Shown piece after piece: positions 1-5,941 of a DNA stretch of 15,001 nt. The notes under the pieces are model-generated. The model was given only the letters and a program-made list of their open reading frames with translations. It was not told where the DNA came from and did no database searches. Positions within the stretch are counted from its first letter, which is position 1. Each line of letters opens with the position of its first letter. Made by a program: the position numbers and the translations under genes. Origin of the DNA: Nitrososphaerales archaeon TH5896 (lineage in GTDB: Archaea; Thermoproteota; Nitrososphaeria; Nitrososphaerales; Nitrososphaeraceae); assembly GCA_014523625.1 (NCBI GenBank), contig JAATVP010000135.1:1-15001 (forward strand), read 5' to 3'.

Positions 1-2
1 TG

Positions 3-149
3 AGTGGTCAGTCAGCCAGCATTCAGTGTAGACTTTTTGACGATCCGGATCGTCTCGTACGATCGCACGAGATCTGCTGTCCCGAGGGACAGGTTTGGGA
101 ATTGGGAGTAGGTGTGAATAAGGGAGAAACTTATTGGAAGTGTATGTGA
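3..149 (+). CDS. Possible 3' end of an unrecognised gene entering from the left edge
   Basis: One frame is open from the window edge to a TGA at 147-149, about 48 codons. The translation is cysteine-containing and mixed in composition (for example CRLFDDPDRLVRSHEICC), which looks more like protein than chance, but no family was recognised. It overlaps the three palindromes at 39-92, whose symmetry alone could produce such a reading. No start lies in the window. It could be the tail of a longer gene or a decayed fragment like its right-hand neighbour. Confidence 0.2.
   Translation, partial: SGQSASIQCRLFDDPDRLVRSHEICCPEGQVWELGVGVNKGETYWKCM
39..92. repeat. Three consecutive 16-bp palindromes
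   Basis: Positions 39-54 form a perfect 16-bp palindrome (gacgatccggatcgtc). Positions 55-70 form a near-perfect one with one mismatched pair (tcgtacgatcgcacga). Positions 77-92 form a 7-bp stem with a 2-base loop (ctgtcccgagggacag). The first two abut and the third follows after six bases. The block is more GC-rich than its surroundings. It could be a regulatory or recombination site or a short palindromic repeat; nothing here decides between these. Confidence 0.6.
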
Positions 150-171
150 GTCAGGCAATCCGTAATCGTGA

Positions 172-303
172 CAGCAAGGCTCCACTGGCAGTATAAGGGA
201 ATGGACTGCAGTAGAAAATGGGGAGGGCTCATTAGACAAGGAAGCGACTAGCCATGACGACCTCTTTGATGCATTCAGATTAAGCCTAATGTTCTGGCAT
301 TAG
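172..303 (+). pseudogene. Fragment of a small protein family with an LDKEATSH..LFDAF core (copy A)
   Basis: The frame opens after a TGA at 169-171 and ends at TAG 301-303, with no plausible start codon at its head. It carries ENGE at 214-225, followed by LDKEATSHDDLFDAF up to 273. Almost the same core is read on the minus strand at 7899-8033, and a more diverged one at 8438-8611, so this is one member of a family present three times in the window. I do not recognise the family. The hydrophilic helical composition suggests a small soluble protein. Lack of a start, and the loss of similarity to copy B after FDAF, suggest a remnant. Confidence 0.5.
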
Positions 304-361
304 TCTGACTTGTCTGATTGAATAACTAACTAACATTACAGCATACAAAGTCTTTGACTAT

Positions 362-799
362 TTAATTAAAACTGCTTGGATAAGAATCTTCAGATAGTAA
401 TCCCCGGTCTCTCAACTCTGATTTTCTACGACGGCATTCGTCTATCGCTTTCATTCCAATTCCACGCCAATGCTCCCGAAGATATTCTATTTCATAGTAG
501 GGGTTTATAATCTGGTGGACATCTCTATGGCAGCGTCTGCAAAGTAGTATTAGATTTACTAACTCGGTTAGACCAATTGGCCATTTGACGATATGATGTA
601 CGAACAAAGCGTCATAGTCATCATCGTCATAGTGGGCGGCGAACATACTCCTCCGTTTAGGGGATTTCAACTTATGCTGTGGCGTAAAGCACACTTGACA
701 AGTGTTACAATCTCGTTCTGATACTTCCTCATGCATTCGCTTCGGGATTCCTTTTTTTACCGATACAAATACATCAAAGCCAAAGAGTTTCAGTTTCAT
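362..799 (-). CDS. HNH endonuclease domain protein
   Basis: This 145-residue protein has the layout of a small HNH nuclease: a zinc-knuckle pair C34-x2-C37, a His-His at 68-69 (FVHHIVKWP), Asn82 in a leucine-rich segment, then CRRCHRDVH at 87-95. In the family, one His, the Asn and a final His form the beta-beta-alpha metal site that cuts DNA, and the four cysteines bind structural zinc. The N-terminus (KLKLFGFDVFVSVKK) is basic and the C-terminus is a charged helix. It is the last gene of a three-gene minus-strand operon, starting three bases after the zinc-ribbon gene stops. HNH enzymes of this size occur next to phage terminases, as homing nucleases and in restriction systems; the role here is open. 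Confidence 0.8.
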   Translation of the reverse strand: MKLKLFGFDVFVSVKKGIPKRMHEEVSERDCNTCQVCFTPQHKLKSPKRRSMFAAHYDDDDYDALFVHHIVKWPIGLTELVNLILLCRRCHRDVHQIINPYYEIEYLREHWRGIGMKAIDECRRRKSELRDRGLLSEDSYPSSFN

Positions 800-802
800 T
801 CT

Positions 803-1000
803 TCATTCCTTCCAGTAACTGAAGTTGTAAACTTCTGTCCAAGTGGCACTACATGAGATACAATATCCAATAATACGTAGTTCGTAATCTGTCTTGTCGT
901 TTCCCTCTGTATGATAGATATTTTCCGAGTTACAATCCGGACAGACTTTGGGCTTCTTCATCTTTGTAGATGTTTCAGAGTGAGTTAAATCTCTGGTCAT
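803..1000 (-). CDS. Small zinc-ribbon protein
   Basis: The 65-residue product has two CxxC pairs, C20-x2-C23 (VCPDCNSENIYH) and C47-x2-C50 (GYCISCSATW), about 23 residues apart, followed by WTEVY. This is the usual pattern of a one-zinc ribbon. Such modules bind nucleic acid or protein partners; no enzymatic function is visible. The start at 1000 is supported by an ATGA overlap with the stop of the upstream gene (ATG 998-1000, TGA 997-999 on the minus strand), implying coupled translation. An internal Met at residue 14, just before the first CxxC, is the alternative start. It lies between a basic protein and the HNH nuclease, so a DNA-associated role is a reasonable inference. Confidence 0.7.
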   Translation of the reverse strand: MTRDLTHSETSTKMKKPKVCPDCNSENIYHTEGNDKTDYELRIIGYCISCSATWTEVYNFSYWKE

Positions 1001-1212
1001 TGTAACCCACCTTCAGTTGTTTTTACCTCCCACATTGACGCACAGTCTTTCTCAATCTGGAAGCAGAGGTATGAACCATACCTCTGCTTCCTTAATTCCG
1101 CATACATCTTTGGAACAAATCGTTTTGCTGCTCCCGTCAAATTTTGTGCGTAAGTTTCTGACCTTGCTTTTTGCCGTGCCTTACGGCGTGTTTTATTTAT
1201 CCTTTCCTCCAT
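997..1212 (-). CDS. Small basic protein, first gene of the HNH operon
   Basis: The 71-residue product begins with a strongly basic stretch (RINKTRRKARQKAR) and continues with a mixed domain containing two cysteines. No family was recognised. The basic head suggests nucleic-acid binding, by inference only. The start at 1212 fits a nearly leaderless transcript, since a TATA box lies about 27-30 bases upstream (1238-1247). A GGAGG lies just inside the start codon, so it cannot serve this start. The gene overlaps the next by four bases (ATGA). The operator-like repeats at 1262-1332 sit just upstream of its TATA box. Confidence 0.6.
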   Translation of the reverse strand: MEERINKTRRKARQKARSETYAQNLTGAAKRFVPKMYAELRKQRYGSYLCFQIEKDCASMWEVKTTEGGLQ

Positions 1213-1237
1213 AGTAAAGGTATAGACACCTGACGGG

Positions 1238-1247
1238 CTTTATAAAT
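1238..1247 (-). promoter_or_regulatory. TATA box of the HNH operon
   Basis: On the minus strand the sequence reads atttataaag. Its centre is about 30 bases upstream of the ATG at 1212, the distance expected for archaeal transcription to begin almost at the start codon. It is the best TATA match in this intergenic region and supports a leaderless first gene. Confidence 0.65.
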
Positions 1248-1261
1248 GTAGGCTACTGTAA

Positions 1262-1332
1262 ATATCTATACTAATAACTTTTAAATACTAATCCATATCT
1301 ATACTAAGTAGTTCATATCTATACTATAGATA
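1262..1332. promoter_or_regulatory. Operator-like repeats: three direct copies plus an inverted half
   Basis: The 12-mer atatctatacta occurs exactly at 1262-1273, 1295-1306 and 1315-1326. The third copy runs into its own inverse, so 1316-1332 (tatctatactatagata) is a perfect palindrome with 8-bp arms around one base. The array sits 15-85 bases upstream of the TATA box of the HNH operon. This arrangement is typical of binding sites for a dimeric regulator, although iteron-like replication sites can look similar. 1333-1540 shows no gene or further structure. Confidence 0.6.
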
Positions 1333-1545
1333 TAGAATATATATGAGTTTCGATGTTCAAGTCTTTGAAACGAACCATCTAACCAACTAAGCAATAATAT
1401 TACCGATACTTTGACAATGGTCTTAACAATTACCCTTGACATGAGAATCGTTCCGTTCCTTCTTTCGCAAGCAATACTAAGTTAGCAACCAACTAGCAGC
1501 CTCACCTTAAAGATGTATCGAAAGACAATACCTACGCTCTATTGA

Positions 1546-1556
1546 AATATACTTAA
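1546..1556 (+). promoter_or_regulatory. TATA-like promoter of the 47-residue gene
   Basis: The sequence aatatacttaa lies about 45 bases before the ATG at 1596. With the usual 25-30 base spacing it would give a transcript with a leader of about 20 bases, long enough to include the purine-rich stretch before the start codon. Confidence 0.4.
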
Positions 1557-1595
1557 AGCAACGCCAACAACTTATGGGTTGAGATACAGGTAGAC

Positions 1596-1739
1596 ATGAG
1601 CAAAGCACAAAACGTAAGCATTCCAGCAGACTACAACCTAAGAAAAATCATTGAAACGATGCTATCAAAGTTATGGCTCCGTGACGCTCTAAGCGAGAGA
1701 GATATTCAAGAAATACTAGAGATTGGCAGAGGAAGATAG
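1596..1739 (+). CDS. 47-residue helical protein of unknown function
   Basis: A short open frame runs from ATG 1596 to TAG 1737-1739. The product is amphipathic and mostly helical (for example LRKIIETMLSKLWLRDALSE) with charged ends. No family was recognised. Context makes it credible: a TATA-like box (atatactta, about 1547-1555) predicts transcription starting near 1577, a purine-rich caggtag lies just before the ATG, and a strong poly-T tract follows the stop at 1763. It thus looks like an independent single-gene unit, between the divergent HNH operon and the first copy of the 119-bp repeat. Confidence 0.55.
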   Translation: MSKAQNVSIPADYNLRKIIETMLSKLWLRDALSERDIQEILEIGRGR

Positions 1740-1760
1740 ATAGGCCAGACCTCATCCAAT

Positions 1761-1779
1761 CCTTTTTTTTCTTTCTTTG
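1761..1779 (+). terminator. Poly-T terminator after the 47-residue gene
   Basis: A run of eight T (1763-1770) is followed by ctttctttgt, about 25 bases after the stop codon. Archaeal RNA polymerase terminates on such T tracts without needing a hairpin. Confidence 0.6.
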
Positions 1780-1827
1780 TCTAGTTTGTTACTAGTTAGC
1801 GAGTATCAAAATCCTGAGCGTGAAATC

Positions 1828-1946
1828 GCTTGCGATATATCGCATCATGTAACGAGAAAAATATATGCTGCAGGATATCCTACATGTATATAGAAATATG
1901 TGCAGGAATACCTGCAGATATATTGTAGTTAGTCTATAGTTAAGTA
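1828..1946 (+). repeat. 119-bp repeat, left copy, with a 65-bp imperfect palindrome
   Basis: This segment matches 10757-10875 in the same orientation, with four mismatches by hand alignment (1832, 1841, 1846, 1938) and no gaps; identity ends sharply on both sides. Inside, 1860-1924 is an imperfect palindrome: aatatatgctgcagg on the left pairs with cctgcagatatatt on the right, and inner blocks tcct..ca and tgcagga also pair. One frame across it is open until TAG 1890-1892 and encodes the same VTRKIYAAGYPTCI as in the right copy. It could be a recombination or attachment site, a small mobile repeat, or a duplicated gene piece. Confidence 0.85.
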
Positions 1947-2290
1947 GTCAAAGAACAAGCCAGTATGAAGACAGTGATGATGAGAAATTTCTCTTACACG
2001 AAGCAGAGCAGTCATACAATAGGATAATAGATGCCATTACAAGCAATTGCATTAACGGGATGCAATATGAAACTGAACCATTATATCATTTGCCACAGGT
2101 GCCCGGCGTAAATGATGGTCTGTCTTCAGTAGCAGGCAATCATAAAATTTTTGATACTAGGAACTTGTCTCAGGTTAATTTTGTGTATAATAATGTTACA
2201 TTTCAAGTATGCTCTAATTCCAAAATTACAAATGAGAAAAGCACGTGTAATGAAATGGATAATGGGCTAAGAGAGAATGAATCTGAGTAG
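1940..2290 (+). CDS. Unrecognised reading frame beginning at the edge of the repeat
   Basis: A frame of about 116 codons opens right after a TAG inside the repeat (1937-1939) and ends at TAG 2288-2290. The first ATG is at 2060, leaving 76 residues; the upstream 40 codons (for example DDEKFLLHEAEQSYNRIIDA) look equally coding-like, so the original start may have been cut away where the repeat now ends. The product is acidic and Asn-rich with two cysteines, no membrane segment and no recognised family. It converges on the minus-strand remnant ending at 2324. Either a truncated gene or a short one starting at 2060. Confidence 0.35.
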   Translation, partial: LSSQRTSQYEDSDDEKFLLHEAEQSYNRIIDAITSNCINGMQYETEPLYHLPQVPGVNDGLSSVAGNHKIFDTRNLSQVNFVYNNVTFQVCSNSKITNEKSTCNEMDNGLRENESE

Positions 2291-2323
2291 CGCAATTTTC
2301 AAGATCAATAAAGGTACAACTCG

Positions 2324-2515
2324 TCATCTGTTGCTTGGTTTGCGACTGATCTGCTCGATTTCCTCCTTGGTCCGCGTCAAGCGATTGAAAGCCAGTGTGG
2401 GAAGAATATCGTTGTAGAATAACACTACCTTGATATAGTATACGGTTGCATCGTATCCACCTGATAATACTGTATTTTGAGTAACTTCATCTTCCGAAGG
2501 ATCTTTAATGTTTTT
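2324..2515 (-). pseudogene. Coding-like stretch in the same frame after the GNAT stop codon
   Basis: Directly after the TAA that ends the acetyltransferase gene, the same frame stays open for 63 more codons to TGA 2324-2326. The translation looks like real protein (DPSEDEVTQNTVLSGGYDA, then YYIKVVLFYNDILPTLAFN and a charged helix) and has no ATG start. It may be an original C-terminal extension of the neighbour cut off by a nonsense mutation, or the tail of a separate dead gene. No family was recognised. Confidence 0.4.
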
Positions 2516-3190
2516 TTATAGATCCCGAACTTTCAGTCCCTTAATGTCAATGACATCGGGCAAGTTAGTGATAGTCCTCCGAAGCAAATCAGTCTTTCTA
2601 TATTCATAAACATCTGTATATACAGAATTAATGAAATCTGCTATACTATTTCTTGATATCGAAGTTACATTCTTTGAAAGTTTGATCATCAGATACATCT
2701 CTTCTACATCTCCGTCTACCTGTAATGGAAGTAAATAATTAACACCTTTCAATACTTTCACTCCAAGATTAGAGTAGAACTGAATTCTTTTCTTCCTCTT
2801 TAGCCACACATTTGGATCAGATACGTTTTCTTTCGGTACTTCTAACAATATTCCTATGTTATCTGGAATACAGCGATTAAACTCACTACTTGTGAATTCA
2901 AATAGCTTTCTGCCTATACCACGCCGCTGAAAATTTGGAGTAACTGCCATATAGTCAAGTAACGCCATTTTTAAATTTTCGAAAACATATAACAAAGAGA
3001 TACCTATGATAGATCTCTTTTCTAGTGCAGCATATAGATGATATCTATTATCATTTTTGAGCATATCATGGATATGATTGATATATGTATCAAGCTGTTT
3101 GGCATTTTCTAATGGAAAGGTTGAAACGTATATGTTACGAAGTTCTTCGAATTCTGCATGGGTTAAATTTTTAATTTCCTTTATGTTCAT
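2516..3190 (-). CDS. GNAT-family N-acetyltransferase
   Basis: The 224-residue product carries the acetyl-CoA binding motif A of the GNAT fold, LLDYMAVTPNFQRRGIGRKL around residues 78-97, with the Q/R-x-x-G-x-G core at 88-93. A following ILLEVP strand (114-119) and FYSNLGVKVL (138-147) match the later strand and helix where the substrate sits. These enzymes move an acetyl group from acetyl-CoA to an amine; the substrate cannot be told. About 70 extra residues follow the usual fold. A TATA-like element (cttatag near 3217) about 27 bases before the ATG supports a leaderless start. The same frame continues past the stop codon, so the C-terminus may be cut short. Confidence 0.75.
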   Translation of the reverse strand: MNIKEIKNLTHAEFEELRNIYVSTFPLENAKQLDTYINHIHDMLKNDNRYHLYAALEKRSIIGISLLYVFENLKMALLDYMAVTPNFQRRGIGRKLFEFTSSEFNRCIPDNIGILLEVPKENVSDPNVWLKRKKRIQFYSNLGVKVLKGVNYLLPLQVDGDVEEMYLMIKLSKNVTSISRNSIADFINSVYTDVYEYRKTDLLRRTITNLPDVIDIKGLKVRDL

Positions 3191-3398
3191 GGAAATAACC
3201 TATGATCTTGATACTATAAGAAAATAGACTTCGAGACCCTGACGCTTCACCGTACGTAATGTGGTTTCTCTTCAATATACATTCTATAATTATAGGTTTT
3301 GAAACTTTCACACTCAGGACTTCGTTACTCTTGAATTAGTAACTGTTATTCTTCCCTCATCCGTTGACCACAATGCTCCCTACCTTTCTTGGTTAGCC

Positions 3399-3548
3399 TT
3401 ACTTTGAAGTTTTTTGGGTGTCTTTCAATAATATATCATCTAAGGATTGCCATTTTGTGATTCTATCTGCTTTTCTGTCTCTCTTATCACGATTGCAAAG
3501 TGTATGGTGTACATAATTTATAACTTGCTTTAAAGTCTCCTGGTTCAT
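3399..3548 (-). CDS. Small charged protein, 49 residues
   Basis: An open frame on the minus strand from ATG 3546-3548 to TAA 3399-3401 encodes a basic, helical product (CNRDKRDRKADRITKWQSLD) with no membrane segment. No family was recognised. An AT-rich, TATA-like stretch lies roughly 27-35 bases before the ATG, consistent with a leaderless start like several neighbours. Composition and codon choice look coding, but the length is near what chance can give. 3191-3398 holds only the GNAT promoter region and a weak minus-strand open frame that I do not accept. Confidence 0.4.
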   Translation of the reverse strand: MNQETLKQVINYVHHTLCNRDKRDRKADRITKWQSLDDILLKDTQKTSK

Positions 3549-3582
3549 ATTCGGAAGGTTCAGAAGTCAATTTACAAATTAA

Positions 3583-3792
3583 TTGTTGCAGATACTTATA
3601 AAAGCTGAGAAAAGCTCACCTCAGAGGTTTAGAAAGGGGCTTTATAAGTTCGAATTATGTTGCTTCCAAAGATTTATCCATACAGATCCGATTGCTTCAT
3701 CTGCAATATCTATTTTTTCATCTGCAATACTTTCACCTGAGAAATATAAGATAGTATTTTATGGAGTCCCTTACGCCTTTAATTCAAAATGA
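3583..3792 (+). CDS. Doubtful frame preceding the frameshifted gene
   Basis: A 69-codon frame starting with TTG ends in a TGA that overlaps the ATG of the next gene (ATGA at 3789-3792), the only point in its favour besides length. The product (for example FCCFQRF-like aromatic and Cys content, serine-rich middle) shows no family features. It may be the decayed 5' part of the gene that follows, or chance. Confidence 0.2.
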   Translation: MLQILIKAEKSSPQRFRKGLYKFELCCFQRFIHTDPIASSAISIFSSAILSPEKYKIVFYGVPYAFNSK

Positions 3793-3994
3793 TTCTAAGA
3801 TTGATCCGGGAGTTAAATGACGAACTAATTATTGTAGAGGACTTGACTCGAGAGGCCAAAGACATCGTGGATGATCCTAGTTTGGTGATGACGAACTATT
3901 AGACCTTTACAAAATAGTCGAGGTTAGAGATTATTTCTACAAGATTCTTCTTGTAACTATATTAGTCATAAATAAGTATAGACGTCTTCACTAA
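3789..3994 (+). pseudogene. Small frameshifted gene of unknown family
   Basis: From ATG 3789 one frame encodes 37 residues (MILRLIRELNDELIIVEDLT and on) to TAG 3900-3902. Around 3887 a second frame takes over with DDELLDLYKIVEVRDYFYKI and ends at TAA 3992-3994. Both halves have the same helical, charged character, so a single gene of about 68 residues with one frameshift near 3885 is the simplest reading. No family was recognised. It sits just before the dead winged-helix regulator in the same direction. Confidence 0.35.
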
Positions 3995-4010
3995 TAAAAC
4001 AGAATAAAAG

Positions 4011-4277
4011 ATGCCGAGACAACTTAGGCATAGATCCAGGTCTGAAATAATATCATCTATCCTTGAGGTAACCAACGGAAGTAAGGTAAGAAGAACAGAA
4101 ATTCAATACAAGACATATTTATCGTACAACCTCCTAACAGAGTAATTGCTGCAACTACTACAGGCCGACCTTATCGAGTATATTGAGGGAGAAAGGGCGT
4201 TCAAAACAACTCCAAAAGGAATGCAGGTATTACAGATGTACAACAGGATGGAAGAATTGTTAGTTAAATCTCATTAA
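4011..4277 (+). pseudogene. Winged-helix transcriptional regulator broken by one in-frame TAA
   Basis: ATG 4011 opens a frame of 89 codons ending at TAA 4275-4277. It matches the small archaeal winged-helix regulators common in this lineage throughout: RSRSEIISSILEVTNG, then KVRRTEIQYKTYLSYNLL (recognition helix region), LLQADLIEYIEGERAFKTTP (wing) and KGMQVLQMYNRMEELL (C-terminal helix). A TAA at 4143-4145 falls where the family usually has tyrosine (TE-Y-LLQLL), with no frameshift before or after. In the family these proteins bind promoter DNA as dimers. With the stop, only 44 residues lacking the wing would be made. The lesion looks recent, because the rest is well kept. Confidence 0.8.
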
Positions 4278-4343
4278 GTCAACTAAACCAATTGTTTGAT
4301 TCTTTGCGCGGAAAACTATAGACTTGACGATAATTTGACTTTT

Positions 4344-4721
4344 GCGCGCGCGTCGAATTATGGAAATGGTAGTACTGAAGGAATTTGTTCCTCAATATTC
4401 CCACTGTCGTCATCATCATCATTATTGTTGGTTTCATCTTCTCCAGACGACGATGGAGGACAATCTACTGATGAAAAGGCCTGGCGATCGCATTCTATAG
4501 ATCCTTGTACATCTATACCAGACACGATTGCAATAGATCCCAGCAATACGAGAAATGAGCCTGAGATCCACTTGGATGATGATAACGGTGATCTCATTTA
4601 TTCGATAAATCGTACCAGTAAACTATCAATATTTGATTTACCGATCTCAAATCTATCGGATTTATATAGAACAATATCGCATAACATGAATCAGGTTTTA
4701 GTTTATAAAAAATTCGCGCGC
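4344..4721. repeat. GC-rich inverted repeats flanking the acidic secreted-protein gene
   Basis: The left arm gcgcgcgcgtcgaatt (4344-4359) and the right arm aattcgcgcgc (4711-4721) are imperfect inverted copies, differing by a two-base tc insertion, in otherwise very AT-rich DNA. They enclose the minus-strand gene at 4358-4597 and its upstream region. They might be remnants of insertion ends or protein-binding sites; alternating GC can also arise by chance. Confidence 0.4.
4358..4597 (-). CDS. Small acidic secreted or membrane-anchored protein
   Basis: The 79-residue product begins with a basic head and one hydrophobic segment (WISGSFLVLLGSIAIVSGI, residues 10-28), a signal peptide or membrane anchor. 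The rest contains two cysteines (IECDRQAFSSVDCPP) and an acidic run, NNNDDDDDSG. This layout is common among exported proteins in these archaea; no enzymatic motif is seen. A longer frame exists on the plus strand (4296-4724), but its product lacks any such organisation, so I prefer the minus strand. The acidic run corresponds to a short cat repeat on the plus strand. Function unknown. Confidence 0.5.
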   Translation of the reverse strand: MRSPLSSSKWISGSFLVLLGSIAIVSGIDVQGSIECDRQAFSSVDCPPSSSGEDETNNNDDDDDSGNIEEQIPSVLPFP

Positions 4722-4873
4722 TAGACACTTTGTTCATTATGGAGAAGGTTTTTGGCAATAGACTGTATCAGAAGACGAGATCTTATCTTTTGGAAAGTAT
4801 CTAAGTTTAGTGGTTTTGATACGTTAGTTCCCAATAGTTTTTTGAGGTAGAACTGTCTCTGTTATTATTATAT

Positions 4874-5053
4874 ATGTCATTTGGCAAGAAAGTAAAAGAC
4901 AATATTAAAAAAAAGACGAGTAACAACTATGATGAGATAGTGAGAATATTAGAACAATTTCCAGATATCCCGGCAAAGAATAAGATAATTGAATCTGCAA
5001 AAAATACAAAGAACCAATTAGATAAAGTGGTAGATGATAACATACGTGACTAG
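4874..5053 (+). CDS. Small lysine-rich protein, 59 residues
   Basis: ATG 4874 to TAG 5051-5053. The product starts with a lysine-rich helix (FGKKVKDNIKKKTSNNY) and continues with EIVRILEQFPDIPAKNKIIE and a second charged helix. It has no cysteine and no membrane segment, and looks like a compact soluble helical protein, possibly binding nucleic acid or a partner protein. No family was recognised. An AT-rich stretch precedes the ATG, and gaggtag at 4844-4850 is too far for a ribosome site. It is the first of a row of tiny plus-strand genes. 4722-4873 holds only a 21-codon frame at 4739 that I do not count. Confidence 0.55.
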   Translation: MSFGKKVKDNIKKKTSNNYDEIVRILEQFPDIPAKNKIIESAKNTKNQLDKVVDDNIRD

Positions 5054-5150
5054 ACATTCAGTTGGTTAACGGGAATTCTTTCCTCGTTAGTGATAACAAA
5101 TCAAAAATGTGCTATACGGTCTATCCTTAGGTCATCCCATAAGTAGTGAA

Positions 5151-5240
5151 ATGGAAGAAAGGGAAGAAATCGCAGAGTGTCAAGGGAGGATTATAAATGA
5201 GACAGACACCACCACAACCGCAGAAGGAGAGGGAAGATGA
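5151..5240 (+). CDS. Tiny acidic protein coupled to the next gene
   Basis: A 29-residue frame (MEEREEIAECQGRIIN and on) ends in a TGA at 5238-5240 that overlaps the ATG of the secreted-protein gene at 5237, giving an ATGA junction. Glutamate-rich composition and the junction suggest a real leader gene. A competing frame, 5197-5322, has a strong purine-rich ggagg just before its ATG and would give a 41-residue product; at most one of the two is likely to be genuine. Function unknown. Confidence 0.35.
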   Translation: MEEREEIAECQGRIINETDTTTTAEGEGR

Positions 5241-5513
5241 CTATTACATTGTACTTAATGGCCTTGGTCTTCATGTTACTAGGGCTGCAGTTACAAGTGG
5301 TTTATTCCTCTCCTATTGCTAATCAATCAGAGGCGAAACAAAATCAAATCTTATGTGAAGAGTTAGCGATGCTAAATGAAATGTTACCACCTGATACTGA
5401 AATATTACCAGAAACAGCAGCAGGTAACTCTATCACAGAGAGAATGTGGGTTTGACCCTAATGCAGACCCTGAAGCATTAACAGAAGCAAAAAAAGTTGA
5501 ATCAATCAAGTAA
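5237..5513 (+). pseudogene. Small secreted protein with an apparent frameshift
   Basis: ATG 5237 follows a purine-rich ggagagggaag. The product has a clear signal peptide (YLMALVFMLLGLQLQVVYSS) and a hydrophilic mature part (NQILCEELAMLNEMLPPDTE). In the first frame it ends at TGA 5453-5455 after ERMWV. The next frame over reads ECGFDPNADPEALTEAKKVE and ends at TAA 5511-5513. This second part looks like the true C-terminus, so a one-base change around 5433-5442, within cacagagagaa, is inferred. Residues 1-72 alone might still be made. 5514-5646 contains only short broken frames, including a 17-codon one at 5583-5636. Confidence 0.5.
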
Positions 5514-5646
5514 TGGCTAAATTGCTCTGCTATTATTCTACTCCTGTCCATGGAAGCTGATGGAATGGATTAATGTAGAGAGATGAATGGAAAGTATGCT
5601 GAACTCTACGACATCCCTAACAAACTGACTAGTTGAACTACACGAA

Positions 5647-5844
5647 ATGATTAAGGCAATTATTGGTATTGTCATTATATTAATCTCTGTAGTTATAATA
5701 GGTTATTTAGTCGCCGACTATTTCGATAAATCAGCAGAAATCGAGCGGGCAATGATGGAAGCAGAAGAGTCACAAAGAGAGATAAAACAAACACTAGTAG
5801 AGTGTCGTAATGCATTAACAAAAGCAGGAATGGATCCTGCGTAA
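5647..5844 (+). CDS. Single-pass membrane protein with a coiled coil
   Basis: The 65-residue product has one strong N-terminal membrane helix (IIGIVIILISVVIIGYLVA, about residues 5-23), then a charged heptad-like helix (EIERAMMEAEESQREIKQTL) and a single cysteine (VECRNALTKAGMD). The topology resembles small phage spanin- or holin-accessory-type proteins and many unrelated membrane tethers; topology alone cannot separate these. After the TAA at 5842-5844 the same frame continues with RRAEQAQQQINESLYL to TAG 5899-5901, which extends the coiled-coil character, so the gene may originally have been longer. It lies in a row of tiny plus-strand genes. Confidence 0.55.
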   Translation: MIKAIIGIVIILISVVIIGYLVADYFDKSAEIERAMMEAEESQREIKQTLVECRNALTKAGMDPA

Positions 5845-5941
5845 TGTGACCGAAGAGCAGAACAGGCACAGCAGCAAATCAACGAATCCCTTTACCTATA
5901 GTATAACTTAAACCATAGAGCGTCTACTTAAAAAGTAAGAA

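Noticed and set aside
12..239. 75-codon minus-strand frame at the left end
   Set aside because: It is antisense to the coding-like fragments at 3-149 and 172-303, and the latter has family support within the window.
1017..1214. Plus-strand frame over the first operon gene
   Set aside because: It mirrors the basic-protein gene, which has a promoter, an ATGA junction and operon context.
3160..3330. Open minus-strand frame upstream of and overlapping the GNAT start
   Set aside because: No start codon with a promoter, overlaps the GNAT promoter, and no family resemblance.
4296..4724. 142-codon plus-strand frame
   Set aside because: Serine- and aspartate-rich with no domain, while the opposite strand encodes a protein with a clear export segment. 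Its length probably comes from that antisense bias.
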